Shown here one piece after another: positions 1 through 5,935 of a DNA stretch of 5,948 nucleotides (positions within the stretch are counted from its first letter, which is position 1; every line of letters begins with the position of its first letter). The notes under the pieces were generated by a model. The model had not been told where the DNA came from. It worked only from the letters and a program-made list of their open reading frames with translations, and made no database searches. The translations under genes were made by a program, and so were the position numbers. This DNA is from Marinospirillum sp. (GTDB taxonomy: Bacteria; Pseudomonadota; Gammaproteobacteria; Pseudomonadales; Halomonadaceae), in the NCBI GenBank assembly GCA_007119985.1, contig SKOQ01000142.1, positions 1 to 5,948 of the forward strand, written 5' to 3'.

Positions 1-491
1 ACGACACCGCCCTTGCTGGCGGAATAGGCTTCGGTATCTGGTTCTGATTGGAGCGCGCGTGTTGATGCCAGATTGATGATGCTGCCTCGTGTGGCACGCA
101 GCATCGGTGCGGCATGCTTGACGCAGAGGAAGGTGCCCGTCAGGTTGACATCAATATAGCGCTGCCAGGTGGCCAGATCGAGATCTTCCAGCGCACCGCT
201 AAAAGGATTGCTGATGCCCGCACAGTTGACGAGCAGCTGTATCTGCCCCAAGCGTTCTGCGGTGGTCTGCATCAAGGCTTTGACTTGGGCTTCCTGGGCA
301 ACATCCACTGCCTCAAAAGCTACTGGACCCAGATGATCAAACAGATGCAGGCATTCAGTGCCTGCCTCTCCATCTAGGTCTGCGATCATGACCTGCCATC
401 CTTGCTGCAACAAGGCCCCACTGATGGCACGGCCGAGACCTTGCGCACCGCCTGTGATCAGGGCAACAGGTTTGGATTTCGATTGACTCAA
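1..491 (-). CDS. Short-chain dehydrogenase/reductase (SDR), 3' end cut off by the window edge
   Basis: NAD(P)-dependent oxidoreductase of the classical SDR family, cytosolic; substrate unknown. I translated 163 residues from a TTG at 491-489. Visible motifs, in order: the nucleotide-binding glycine motif TGGAQGLG (residues 13-20), an acidic D38 at the end of the second strand (in this family usually meaning NAD rather than NADP preference), NCAG (89-92, the NNAG motif), N116, and the catalytic S143, Y156 and K160 with the classical spacing (Tyr at Ser+13, Lys at Tyr+4). All four catalytic-tetrad residues are present, so the gene looks intact as far as it goes. Usual family length is about 240-260 residues, so roughly the last 80-90 are outside the window. 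The TTG start is chosen because a good AAGGAG lies 8 bases upstream and an in-frame TAA at 504-506 excludes any earlier start. It lies downstream of dtd on the same strand, behind a terminator. The SDR call is firm; the substrate is not predictable. Confidence 0.9.
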   Translation of the reverse strand, partial: MSQSKSKPVALITGGAQGLGRAISGALLQQGWQVMIADLDGEAGTECLHLFDHLGPVAFEAVDVAQEAQVKALMQTTAERLGQIQLLVNCAGISNPFSGALEDLDLATWQRYIDVNLTGTFLCVKHAAPMLRATRGSIINLASTRALQSEPDTEAYSASKGGV

Positions 492-499
492 GCTCGCTA

Positions 500-505
500 C
501 TCCTT
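500..505 (-). promoter_or_regulatory. Shine-Dalgarno of the SDR gene, supporting a TTG start
   Basis: On the minus strand AAGGAG occupies 505-500, leaving 8 bases before the TTG at 491. It is a near-perfect complement of the 16S rRNA 3' end and decides the rare start codon. It directly follows the T-run of the terminator at 506-529, with no base in between. Confidence 0.8.
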
Positions 506-529
506 AAAAAAACCTTGCATCAGCAAGGT
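506..529 (-). terminator. Intrinsic terminator downstream of dtd
   Basis: Read on the minus strand, ACCTTGC (529-523) pairs perfectly with GCAAGGT (518-512) around a 4-base loop TGAT, and six more T residues follow (511-506). A 7-bp stem plus an uninterrupted T-run is the classical Rho-independent arrangement. The hairpin starts 11 bases past the dtd stop codon (541-543). The stem has four G-C pairs, so it is of moderate strength. Read on the plus strand the hairpin is preceded, not followed, by the homopolymer, so it would act only on leftward transcription. Confidence 0.8.
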
Positions 530-540
530 GATGACTGCGC

Positions 541-978
541 CTAGGCCTCAAGTAAAAAGGTCACTGGCCCGTCGTTGATCAGCTGTACTTGCATATCGGC
601 GGCAAACTCCCCTTGGGCAACCTGATCCAGCTGTTGCTGTGCCTGTTCAACAAAAAAAGTATAGAGGTTTTTTGCTGGCTCAGGGGGGGCGGCACTCGAA
701 AAACTCGGGCGGAGTCCTTTGCGCGTTTCTGCCGCGAGGGTGAATTGAGAAATGATCAGCAGCCCACCGCGAATATCGCGCAGACTCAGGTTCATTTTAC
801 CCTCCTGATCACTAAAGATGCGATAGTGAATCAGGCGATCGAGTAGCTTTTGTGCAATGGCGGGGGTGTCGTTTTTTTCGATGCCAAGAAACACCACCAA
901 ACCCTGATGAATCGCGCCTTTTTCGACACCTTCAATGGTCACGCTGGCTTGGCTGACGCGTTGAATCAGCGCTTTCAT
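541..978 (-). CDS. dtd: D-aminoacyl-tRNA deacylase
   Basis: Hydrolyses D-amino acids (and mischarged glycine) from tRNA, a cytosolic proofreading step that keeps D-residues out of translation; the family acts as a homodimer. The 145 residues equal the E. coli Dtd length. Both signature motifs are present: SQFT at 77-80 (the SQxT motif) and NDGPVT at 135-140 (the NxGPxT motif carrying the cross-subunit Gly-Pro pair that lets the pocket reject L-substrates). The N-terminal MKALIQRV and the stretch FAADMQVQLINDGPVTF (125-141) closely resemble the enterobacterial proteins. The start at 978 has GAGGA at 988-984 with a 5-base spacer. It is the first leftward gene of the divergent region, so its promoter should lie in the AT-rich stretch at about 995-1045; no clear -35/-10 pair could be fixed. 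A terminator follows at 506-529. No truncation or missing residues. Confidence 0.97.
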   Translation of the reverse strand: MKALIQRVSQASVTIEGVEKGAIHQGLVVFLGIEKNDTPAIAQKLLDRLIHYRIFSDQEGKMNLSLRDIRGGLLIISQFTLAAETRKGLRPSFSSAAPPEPAKNLYTFFVEQAQQQLDQVAQGEFAADMQVQLINDGPVTFLLEA

Positions 979-998
979 TCGCTTCCTCGTTTCATAAT

Positions 999-1017
999 TG
1001 ATAATATTTTTTTATCA
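999..1017. repeat. AT-rich inverted repeat upstream of dtd
   Basis: TGATAA (999-1004) and TTATCA (1012-1017) are perfect inverted copies separated by TATTTTT. The element covers a possible dtd -10 box (TATTAT on the minus strand, 1006-1001), so it could be an operator or simply promoter AT-richness. In such AT-rich sequence a chance 6-bp match is not rare. Confidence 0.35.
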
Positions 1018-1049
1018 TAAAGCTTGCCATCTATAAGCTGCTTTGCCAT
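1017..1049. repeat. Imperfect direct repeat upstream of dtd
   Basis: ATAAAGCTTGCCAT (1017-1030) recurs as ATAAGCTGCTTTGCCAT (1033-1049), which differs by a few inserted or lost bases. The exact shared core is TTGCCAT at 1024-1030 and 1043-1049, 19 bases apart, about two helical turns. It sits where the upstream part of a dtd promoter would be. It may be a pair of regulator sites or an old local duplication. Confidence 0.35.
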
Positions 1050-1176
1050 TCTTATTGGCTGAGCTTGTTGACTCCTGTCGCGCGATCGGGGTGATTGCGT
1101 TTTCGTTGCGTCGATCTATTCGGCCAGTCTGACGACTTATTGAGCTTTTGCCACCTAAAAAGATCGTTGCTGCAGA

Positions 1177-1190
1177 GGCACTTGGCACTT
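1177..1190 (+). repeat. Perfect tandem 7-mer (GGCACTT twice) upstream of dctP
   Basis: GGCACTT at 1177-1183 is followed immediately by an identical copy at 1184-1190, 35 bases before the dctP start codon. Together with the palindrome at 1201-1213 it makes this short stretch the most structured part of the dctP upstream region. It could be a regulator-binding direct repeat; no regulator gene is in the window to assign it to. Confidence 0.45.
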
Positions 1191-1200
1191 ATCCGCTGAT

Positions 1201-1213
1201 TTCACTAAGTGAA
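1201..1213 (+). promoter_or_regulatory. 13-base palindrome abutting the dctP ribosome binding site (candidate operator)
   Basis: TTCACT (1201-1206), one central A, then AGTGAA (1208-1213): perfect inverted half-sites with a 1-base centre. The Shine-Dalgarno GAGGGA begins at the next base. The centre is too short for a hairpin loop with the full stem, so the symmetry suits a dimeric DNA-binding protein better than an RNA structure. The upstream CACTTA (1186-1191) is also an inverted match to TAAGTG (1206-1211). A role in repressing the transporter operon is inference; a chance palindrome is not excluded. Confidence 0.45.
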
Positions 1214-1224
1214 GAGGGAAAACC

Positions 1225-2259
1225 ATGCAACTGAAAAAACTTCTTGCCGCAGGCGTTGCCGGCGCGTTTCTGACAGGGCTTGTCGCCTGTAGTAGTGAAG
1301 AAGCCAGCACCCAAGGACAGCAGTGGCGCTACGCCCATGAAGAATTTGAAGGTGATGTGCAGGATGTCTTTGCACAGAAATTCCGCGAGTATATCGAAAC
1401 CCGCTCAGAGCATCAGGTCCAAATTTTCCGCTTTGGCGATCTGGGTGAATCAGAAGATATTATGGAGCAAACTCAGGCGGGTATCCTGAACTTTGTGAAC
1501 CAATCCCCTGGCTTTACCGGTGCTTTGATACCCGAGGCGCAGATTTTCTTTATTCCCTATCTCTTGCCTGTCGATGACCAGCAGATGGTCGAGTTTTTCC
1601 GTACCAGCCGTGCGATCAACGAACTCTTCCCTGAGCTCTATGCCGAGCAAGGCCTTGAGTTACTGACCATGTATCCGGAAGGCGAGATGGTGGTGACGGC
1701 AGATACGCCAGTGCGTAGCCCTGAGGATTTTCGTGGCAAGAATATTCGCACCATGCCGAATCCCTTGCTAACAGAAACCTATCGTGCCTTTGGCGCAACG
1801 CCGACCCCGCTGCCCTGGGGTGAGGTCTATGGCGGCTTGCAAACCAATATTTTGCAAGGTCAGGAAAACCCGATCTTCTGGATTCAATCCGGTGCACTGT
1901 ATGAGGTTTCACCGAACCTGATCTTTACCGGCCACGGTCAGTTCACCACGGCCTTGATGGCGAATCAGGACTTCTTCAATGGCCTGAGCGCAGAAGATCA
2001 GCAGTTGGTGCGCGATGCCACTGCCTATGCCTTTGATTACATTACTGAATATGTGCCCGGTCTGAGTGATGCCATGTTGGAGCGAATCTTGGAATCCAGT
2101 GATCAGGTGACTGTGACGCGTTTAACCGAAGAAGAGCGCCAAGTATTCCGTGATCGTGCCCCGCAGGTAGAAGCCCGCTTTATCGAAATGACCGGAGAGC
2201 GTGGTGCGGCGTTGCTAGAGCAGTTTAAGGCGGATCTTGACGCCGTACGCAAAGAGTAA
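1225..2259 (+). CDS. dctP: TRAP transporter solute-binding protein, DctP family, predicted lipoprotein
   Basis: Captures an organic anion in the periplasm and delivers it to the DctQM membrane complex. The 344 residues are normal for the family. The N-terminus is a lipoprotein signal: K4-K5, a hydrophobic core, then the lipobox LVAC with C22 as the lipidated residue, followed by a polar linker (23-33) and the binding fold from about W34. Family signatures: GDLGESEDIMEQTQAG (71-86), GKNIRTMPNP (171-180) with R175 at the position of the conserved arginine that binds the substrate carboxylate, the segment around PWGEVYGGLQ (197-206) and GQENP (212-216). The start at 1225 has GAGGGA (1214-1219) 5 bases upstream and places the signal peptide correctly. 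First gene of dctPQM, 8 bases before dctQ. The arginine argues for a carboxylate ligand, but dicarboxylate, sugar acid, keto acid and others cannot be told apart, so the symbol is a family label. Confidence 0.93.
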   Translation: MQLKKLLAAGVAGAFLTGLVACSSEEASTQGQQWRYAHEEFEGDVQDVFAQKFREYIETRSEHQVQIFRFGDLGESEDIMEQTQAGILNFVNQSPGFTGALIPEAQIFFIPYLLPVDDQQMVEFFRTSRAINELFPELYAEQGLELLTMYPEGEMVVTADTPVRSPEDFRGKNIRTMPNPLLTETYRAFGATPTPLPWGEVYGGLQTNILQGQENPIFWIQSGALYEVSPNLIFTGHGQFTTALMANQDFFNGLSAEDQQLVRDATAYAFDYITEYVPGLSDAMLERILESSDQVTVTRLTEEERQVFRDRAPQVEARFIEMTGERGAALLEQFKADLDAVRKE

Positions 2260-2267
2260 CCAGCAGC

Positions 2268-2843
2268 ATGACGCGCCAAAAACCGACCTGGTTGAAACCG
2301 ATCCAGCGTGTAACCGATGCGCTGGGTCGGTTGGTCAGTCGCATTGAATCCAGTGTGCTGGTCGCAGCCATTCTGCTGATGGCCATCAACACTATGGCCA
2401 ATGTCATCGGCCGCTTCGCGTTGGGTGAAAGTCTACACTTTGCCGAAGAGGTCAATCGGATCTTGATCGTCTTGGTGACCTTTGCCGGAATAGGTTATGC
2501 CGCACGCGAGGGCCGACATATTCGTATGTCGGCTTTTTATGATCTCCTGCCCCCGCAGGGGCGGCGTTATCTGATGTTGGTGATGGCGTGGACGACTTCA
2601 GCGCTCTTATGGATGCTGAGTTATTACGCCTTTCTCTATGTGCAGGGTGTGTATGGCACGGGGCGGGTGTTGCCTGTGTCAGGGATTCCTGTCTACTGGA
2701 TGTACCTCTGGGTACCGCTAGGCTTTGCACTGACGGCGCTGCAATACCTGCTCACCGGTATCAAGAATCTGGTGAGTCGTCAGCCCTACCTCTCCACCAA
2801 GGTGGTGGATCGCTATGCCCCCAGTGAGGACACCCCATCATGA
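2268..2843 (+). CDS. dctQ: TRAP transporter small membrane subunit, DctQ family
   Basis: Inner-membrane partner of DctM, needed for docking of the binding protein and for transport. It has 191 residues with four hydrophobic segments at about 27-46, 64-79, 100-124 and 139-163, the family's usual topology, and cytosolic tails at both ends. Recognisable family features are GRF (48-50), E60-E61 just before the second helix, and FAGIGYAAREGRHIRMS (72-88), matching the A-R-x-G-x-H pattern conserved after helix 2. The start at 2268 lies 8 bases after the dctP stop. Its Shine-Dalgarno is weak (AAAGAG at 2251-2256, 11 bases upstream, inside the end of dctP), so translation probably depends on ribosomes arriving from dctP. 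Its stop overlaps the dctM start. Slightly longer than many DctQ proteins because of a polar C-terminal tail (about 170-191). Confidence 0.92.
   Translation: MTRQKPTWLKPIQRVTDALGRLVSRIESSVLVAAILLMAINTMANVIGRFALGESLHFAEEVNRILIVLVTFAGIGYAAREGRHIRMSAFYDLLPPQGRRYLMLVMAWTTSALLWMLSYYAFLYVQGVYGTGRVLPVSGIPVYWMYLWVPLGFALTALQYLLTGIKNLVSRQPYLSTKVVDRYAPSEDTPS
2826..2830 (+). promoter_or_regulatory. Shine-Dalgarno of dctM, inside dctQ
   Basis: GAGGA lies 9 bases before the ATG at 2840 and 12 before a second in-frame ATG at 2843, which favours 2840 as the dctM start. With 2840 the dctQ and dctM reading frames overlap by 4 bases (ATGA), a typical translational-coupling junction. Confidence 0.65.
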
Positions 2844-4123
2844 TGACCGCAATGTTGATCACCATGCTGCTGCTTTTGTTGCTGGGCTATCCGATGCTGG
2901 TGCCTCTTGCTGTTGGCAGTCTGGTGGGATTGGTGTGGGTCTTTGGTGATTTACAGCATACTGAAACCCTGATTCAACAAATGATGGCGGGGATCCGGCC
3001 AACGGCCTTGATTGCGGTGCCGATGTTTATCTTGGCTGCCGATATCATGACGCGTGGGCAATCCGCACAGCGTTTGGTCAATCTGGTCATGGCCTTTATC
3101 GGTCATATCAAAGGTGGTTTGGCCGTCAGTACCGCCGCCTCCTGCACCCTCTTTGGTGCGGTCTCTGGTTCGACTCAGGCGACCGTCGTCGCAGTGGGGA
3201 CGCCCTTGCGTCCACGCATGCTCCAAGCGGGCTATAAGGATTCTTTTACGCTGGCGCTGATTATCAATGCCAGTGATATCGCTTTTTTGATTCCACCCAG
3301 TATTGGCATGATTATCTATGGCGTGGTGTCCGGAACCTCGATAGGTGATTTGTTCTTGGCCGGGATTGGCCCTGGATTGCTGATTTTGCTGCTCTTCTCA
3401 GCCTATAGCATGTATTACGCCTGGCGGCATCGGGTGCCGACGGAGCCTAAGGCGACTTGGAAAGAAAGAGCGCAGGCGACTCAACAGGCTTTATGGCCAC
3501 TAGGTTTTCCGATCATTGTCGTCGGCGGCATCTACGGTGGGGTGTTCAGCCCGACTGAGGCTGCAGCGGCCTGTGTACTCTATGCGGCGTTACTCGAATT
3601 TGTCGTGTTTCGCTCCTTGCAGTTCAAAGATTTGTTTAGTATCGCTCGCTCGACTGGCCTGATTACCGCTGTGGTCTTTATTCTGGTGGCCGTGGGAAAT
3701 GGCTTTTCATGGATTATCTCCTTTGCCCAGATTCCGCAGATGCTACTCGAAGGTTTTGGCATCAACGAGGCTGGCCCGATGGGTGTGCTCTTTGCGATTG
3801 CGGTGGCCTTTTTTATTGCCTGCATGTTTGTCGATCCAATCGTAGTGATTTTAGTGCTGACGCCTATTTTTGCGCCGGCGATTGCTAGTTCAGGCCTAGA
3901 TCCGGTGCTGGTGGGCGTGCTGATTACCCTGATGGTGGCGATCGGCTCTGCCACACCACCTTTTGGTTGTGATATTTTCACAGCGATAGCGGTATTTAAG
4001 CGCCCCTACTGGGAGGTGATTCGTGGTACACCGCCTTTTGTGCTGATTCTGCTGATGGCGACGACGCTGATCATGGCCTTTCCACAGATTGCCCTCTTCT
4101 TGCCACAGCTGGCAGGCCGCTAA
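2840..4123 (+). CDS. dctM: TRAP transporter large membrane subunit, DctM family
   Basis: The transport channel of the TRAP system: an inner-membrane protein that moves the substrate inward, driven in characterised relatives by a sodium gradient. The 427 residues are the usual length, with about a dozen hydrophobic segments along the whole protein. Motifs: GYPMLVPLAVG (16-26), GAVSGSTQATVVAVG (106-120, the conserved re-entrant loop with small and hydroxyl residues), IPPSI (151-155), the stretch GGVFSPTEAAA (233-243), D332 in MFVDPIVVILVLTP (329-342) and SATPPFG (370-376). These two related halves fit the inverted-repeat elevator fold known for the family. The start overlaps the dctQ stop by 4 bases. 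It ends the operon; a 7-bp hairpin without T-run lies over its last codons. Subunits Q and M are separate here, not fused. The family call is firm; substrate and ion are inferred from relatives. Confidence 0.95.
   Translation: MMTAMLITMLLLLLLGYPMLVPLAVGSLVGLVWVFGDLQHTETLIQQMMAGIRPTALIAVPMFILAADIMTRGQSAQRLVNLVMAFIGHIKGGLAVSTAASCTLFGAVSGSTQATVVAVGTPLRPRMLQAGYKDSFTLALIINASDIAFLIPPSIGMIIYGVVSGTSIGDLFLAGIGPGLLILLLFSAYSMYYAWRHRVPTEPKATWKERAQATQQALWPLGFPIIVVGGIYGGVFSPTEAAAACVLYAALLEFVVFRSLQFKDLFSIARSTGLITAVVFILVAVGNGFSWIISFAQIPQMLLEGFGINEAGPMGVLFAIAVAFFIACMFVDPIVVILVLTPIFAPAIASSGLDPVLVGVLITLMVAIGSATPPFGCDIFTAIAVFKRPYWEVIRGTPPFVLILLMATTLIMAFPQIALFLPQLAGR
4099..4116 (+). other. Hairpin over the last codons of dctM
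   Basis: CTTGCCA (4099-4105) pairs with TGGCAGG (4110-4116) around the loop CAGC, giving seven pairs including one G-U. No T-run follows, so it is not an intrinsic terminator; it might protect the 3' end of the dct mRNA or be accidental within coding sequence. Confidence 0.3.
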
Positions 4124-4222
4124 CGCCAAGCCAGATTGAGCCCATCACCCAGAAACTCAGGTGCGTCTCGATCCTGGCTTATGGCACAATGCCAGTCATG
4201 ATCCATCCATAGCGAGCCCCTT
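4124..4222 (+). other. dctM-nhaP2 intergenic region, no clear terminator
   Basis: 99 bases. AAGCCAG (4128-4134) and CTGGCTT (4174-4180) are perfect inverted copies 39 bases apart, and TGGCA (4182-4186) with TGCCA (4190-4194) form a small hairpin with a 3-base loop. None is followed by a T-run, so nothing clearly ends dct transcription before nhaP2. A weak -10-like CACAAT (4185-4190) has no convincing -35. nhaP2 may therefore be read partly by run-through from the dct operon or from a promoter that is not recognisable by eye. Confidence 0.5.
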
Positions 4223-5935
4223 GTGGATAATTTAAATAGTCTCTTTCTGATTGGCTCCCTGCTTCTTTGCGCGAGTATTCTGGCGAGCCTGATTTCGGCC
4301 CGTTCCGGTTTGCCGTTGCTGCTGGTGTTCCTCGGTATTGGGATGCTGGCCGGTGAAGATGGTATCGGCGGCTTGGCGTTCAGTAACTATGATGCCGCTT
4401 ATATTATTGGCCATCTGGCGCTGGCGATTATTCTGCTTGATGGCGGAATGCGCACGCGTATGACGACCTTTCGGGTGGGCCTGAAGCCCGCCTTGTCGCT
4501 GGCCACGCTCGGTGTGCTCTGCACCAGTGGCGTGACTGGCCTGCTCGCCATGTGGATTTTTGATTTGAGCCTGCTTGAAGGTCTGCTGGTGGGCGCCATC
4601 GTTGGTTCGACCGATGCGGCTGCGGTGTTTTCAATGCTGGGTGGCAAGGGGGTGCGCCTTAATGAACGGGTCAGTGCCACCTTGGAGATCGAATCCGGTA
4701 CCAACGATCCGATGGCGATCTTTCTGACCGTGACCCTGATAAGCCTGCTGACCCAAGAAACCAGCGGCTTCTGGCAAGCAGGTCTGATGTTTGTGCAGCA
4801 GTTTGGCTTAGGCTTACCGATGGGGGTGATGGGAGGCTGGCTGTTTGTGCAGCTGCTGAAAAAAGTGGATTTAACGCCTGGGCTTTACCCCTTGTTGGTG
4901 ACTGGCGCGGGTTTGGGTTTGTTTGCTGCCACCAATATGCTCGGTGGCAGCGGCTTTGTTGCTATCTATCTGGCTGGTTTGATGATTGGGAACAGTCGCT
5001 CGCGTCACTTGCAGCATATCCTACCTGTTCATGATGGCTTGGCTTGGTTGAGCCAAATTGGTCTGTTCCTGATCTTGGGCTTGCTGGTGGCACCGCATGA
5101 AATGCTGGCGATTGCGCTGCCTGCCACGGCGCTGGCCTTGGCGATGATTTTTATTGCACGGCCCCTGGCGGTTTTCCTCTGCCTCAAACCCTTTTTTAAG
5201 TTCCAAGGGCGCGAGCTGGGCTTTATCTCTTGGGTGGGTTTGCGTGGTGCGGTGCCGATTGTGCTGGCGATCTTTCCGGTGATTGCGCAGGTTGAACAGG
5301 CCAGTTTGTTTTTCAATATCGCCTTTCACGTCGTACTGATTTCCTTATTGATCCAAGGCTCGACTCTGCCTTGGGCCGCGAAGCGTTTTAAGGTGGAGGT
5401 GCCGAAAAGTTTTGAACCCAAGCGCCGTACGCAGCTCGGTATTTACCCAGAAGAAGACTATGAGTGCATGGTGTATACCGTGAACAGTGATGCCTTGGAT
5501 CAAGTGGAGCTGCGCCATCTGCGCTTTCCTTCAGGGGCGCGGATCGGGGCTTTGTTTCGAGATCAGCGCTTGATTCATCCTTCAGGCAGTACGCGATTAC
5601 AGCAGCAGGATGTCTTGTGTATTATCGGTCGCGAAGCCGATCTACCGGTCTTGAATCGGATGTTTAACGAAGCGCCGCAGGCTAAGCAGCAGTTTCGTCA
5701 TTTCTTTGGTGATTTTACGCTGGCTGGCGATGCACCGCTCAAGGACTTGGCGGCTTTATATGGCCTGACGATTAGTCCAGATCAGCAGCATTTGACGCTG
5801 GGAGCGCTGCTGAAAAATCGCTTTGGCGGCCATCCTGTCGTTGGTGACCAGATGGAGTGGCATGGCATTAACTGGGTGGTCGTTGAAGTCGAGGGCGACG
5901 AAATCCTCAAAGTCGGCCTACGGCCAATTGATTAG
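4223..5935 (+). CDS. nhaP2: K+/H+ antiporter NhaP2 (CvrA-like), CPA1 family
   Basis: Inner-membrane antiporter that expels cytosolic potassium (and in some species sodium) in exchange for protons, serving ion, volume and pH homeostasis. It has 570 residues against 578 in E. coli NhaP2, which it resembles along its whole length. The membrane domain covers about 5-388, with GSTDAAAVFS (128-137), the ion-binding N161-D162 in ESGTNDPMA (157-165) and GLRGAVP (339-345). A TrkA-C-type domain follows at about 405-485, including RIGALFRDQRLIHPSGSTRL (440-459) and the VLCIIGRE (464-471) strand. A CorC/HlyC-type transporter-associated domain lies at about 490-570. Both soluble domains face the cytosol and are thought to gate transport. 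The start is GTG: an in-frame TGA at 4199-4201 blocks anything earlier except this codon, and the homologous N-terminus begins here. Its ribosome site is poor (AGCGAG, 4211-4216). Same strand as dctM, 99 bases downstream. Ion preference cannot be read from sequence. Confidence 0.95.
   Translation: MDNLNSLFLIGSLLLCASILASLISARSGLPLLLVFLGIGMLAGEDGIGGLAFSNYDAAYIIGHLALAIILLDGGMRTRMTTFRVGLKPALSLATLGVLCTSGVTGLLAMWIFDLSLLEGLLVGAIVGSTDAAAVFSMLGGKGVRLNERVSATLEIESGTNDPMAIFLTVTLISLLTQETSGFWQAGLMFVQQFGLGLPMGVMGGWLFVQLLKKVDLTPGLYPLLVTGAGLGLFAATNMLGGSGFVAIYLAGLMIGNSRSRHLQHILPVHDGLAWLSQIGLFLILGLLVAPHEMLAIALPATALALAMIFIARPLAVFLCLKPFFKFQGRELGFISWVGLRGAVPIVLAIFPVIAQVEQASLFFNIAFHVVLISLLIQGSTLPWAAKRFKVEVPKSFEPKRRTQLGIYPEEDYECMVYTVNSDALDQVELRHLRFPSGARIGALFRDQRLIHPSGSTRLQQQDVLCIIGREADLPVLNRMFNEAPQAKQQFRHFFGDFTLAGDAPLKDLAALYGLTISPDQQHLTLGALLKNRFGGHPVVGDQMEWHGINWVVVEVEGDEILKVGLRPID

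Larger units (their letters stand above)
979..1224. other. Divergent intergenic region between dtd and dctP
   Basis: 246 bases without a gene that must hold the start signals for both directions. The dtd-proximal part (about 991-1050) is AT-rich, with an inverted repeat and an imperfect direct repeat. The dctP-proximal part (1177-1219) holds a tandem 7-mer, a 13-base palindrome and the dctP Shine-Dalgarno GAGGGA (1214-1219). A TTGACT at 1068-1073 resembles a sigma-70 -35 box for rightward transcription, but the sequence 16-18 bases downstream does not resemble a -10 box. On the minus strand TATGAT (1019-1014) and TATTAT (1006-1001) could serve as -10 boxes for dtd, but no good -35 partner is found. 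No small ORF with a ribosome binding site was seen. Confidence 0.6.

Noticed and set aside
114..377. Rightward 87-codon open frame opposite the SDR gene
   Set aside because: It lies antisense to a gene with a full set of SDR catalytic motifs, has no recognisable domain and no convincing ribosome site.
999..1018. Fur box (GATAAT ... ATTATC type) upstream of dtd
   Set aside because: The half-sites resemble a Fur box, but the spacing between TGATAAT and TTTATCA is 5 bases instead of 1 and the central hexamer does not match; AT-rich promoter sequence explains it better.
1068..1096. Sigma-70 promoter for dctP beginning with TTGACT
   Set aside because: The -35 match is good, but the sequence 16-18 bases downstream (around GTGATT) does not resemble TATAAT, so it is not listed as a promoter.
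1182..1197. Sigma-54-like promoter before dctP (TTGGCAC followed by CCGC)
   Set aside because: The -24 part looks good, but the GG and GC are 9 bases apart (1184-1185 and 1195-1196) instead of the required 10, and the -12 part lacks the TTGC form. A transcription start there would also leave almost no leader before the Shine-Dalgarno.
1..2259. A shared catabolic role of the SDR enzyme and the TRAP transporter
   Set aside because: Dehydrogenases often accompany TRAP uptake systems, but here the SDR gene is on the opposite strand, separated by dtd and a terminator, so the sequence offers no support for a joint pathway.
3580..3981. Leftward 133-codon open frame within dctM
   Set aside because: It is antisense to well-conserved dctM transmembrane coding; its Thr/Ile/Ser/Lys-rich composition is what reversed membrane-protein codons give.
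4181..4212. Two tiny overlapping ORFs (6 and 4 codons) ahead of nhaP2, joined by an ATGA overlap
   Set aside because: Neither has a ribosome binding site, and such short frames are expected by chance; no leader-peptide pattern or attenuator hairpin goes with them.
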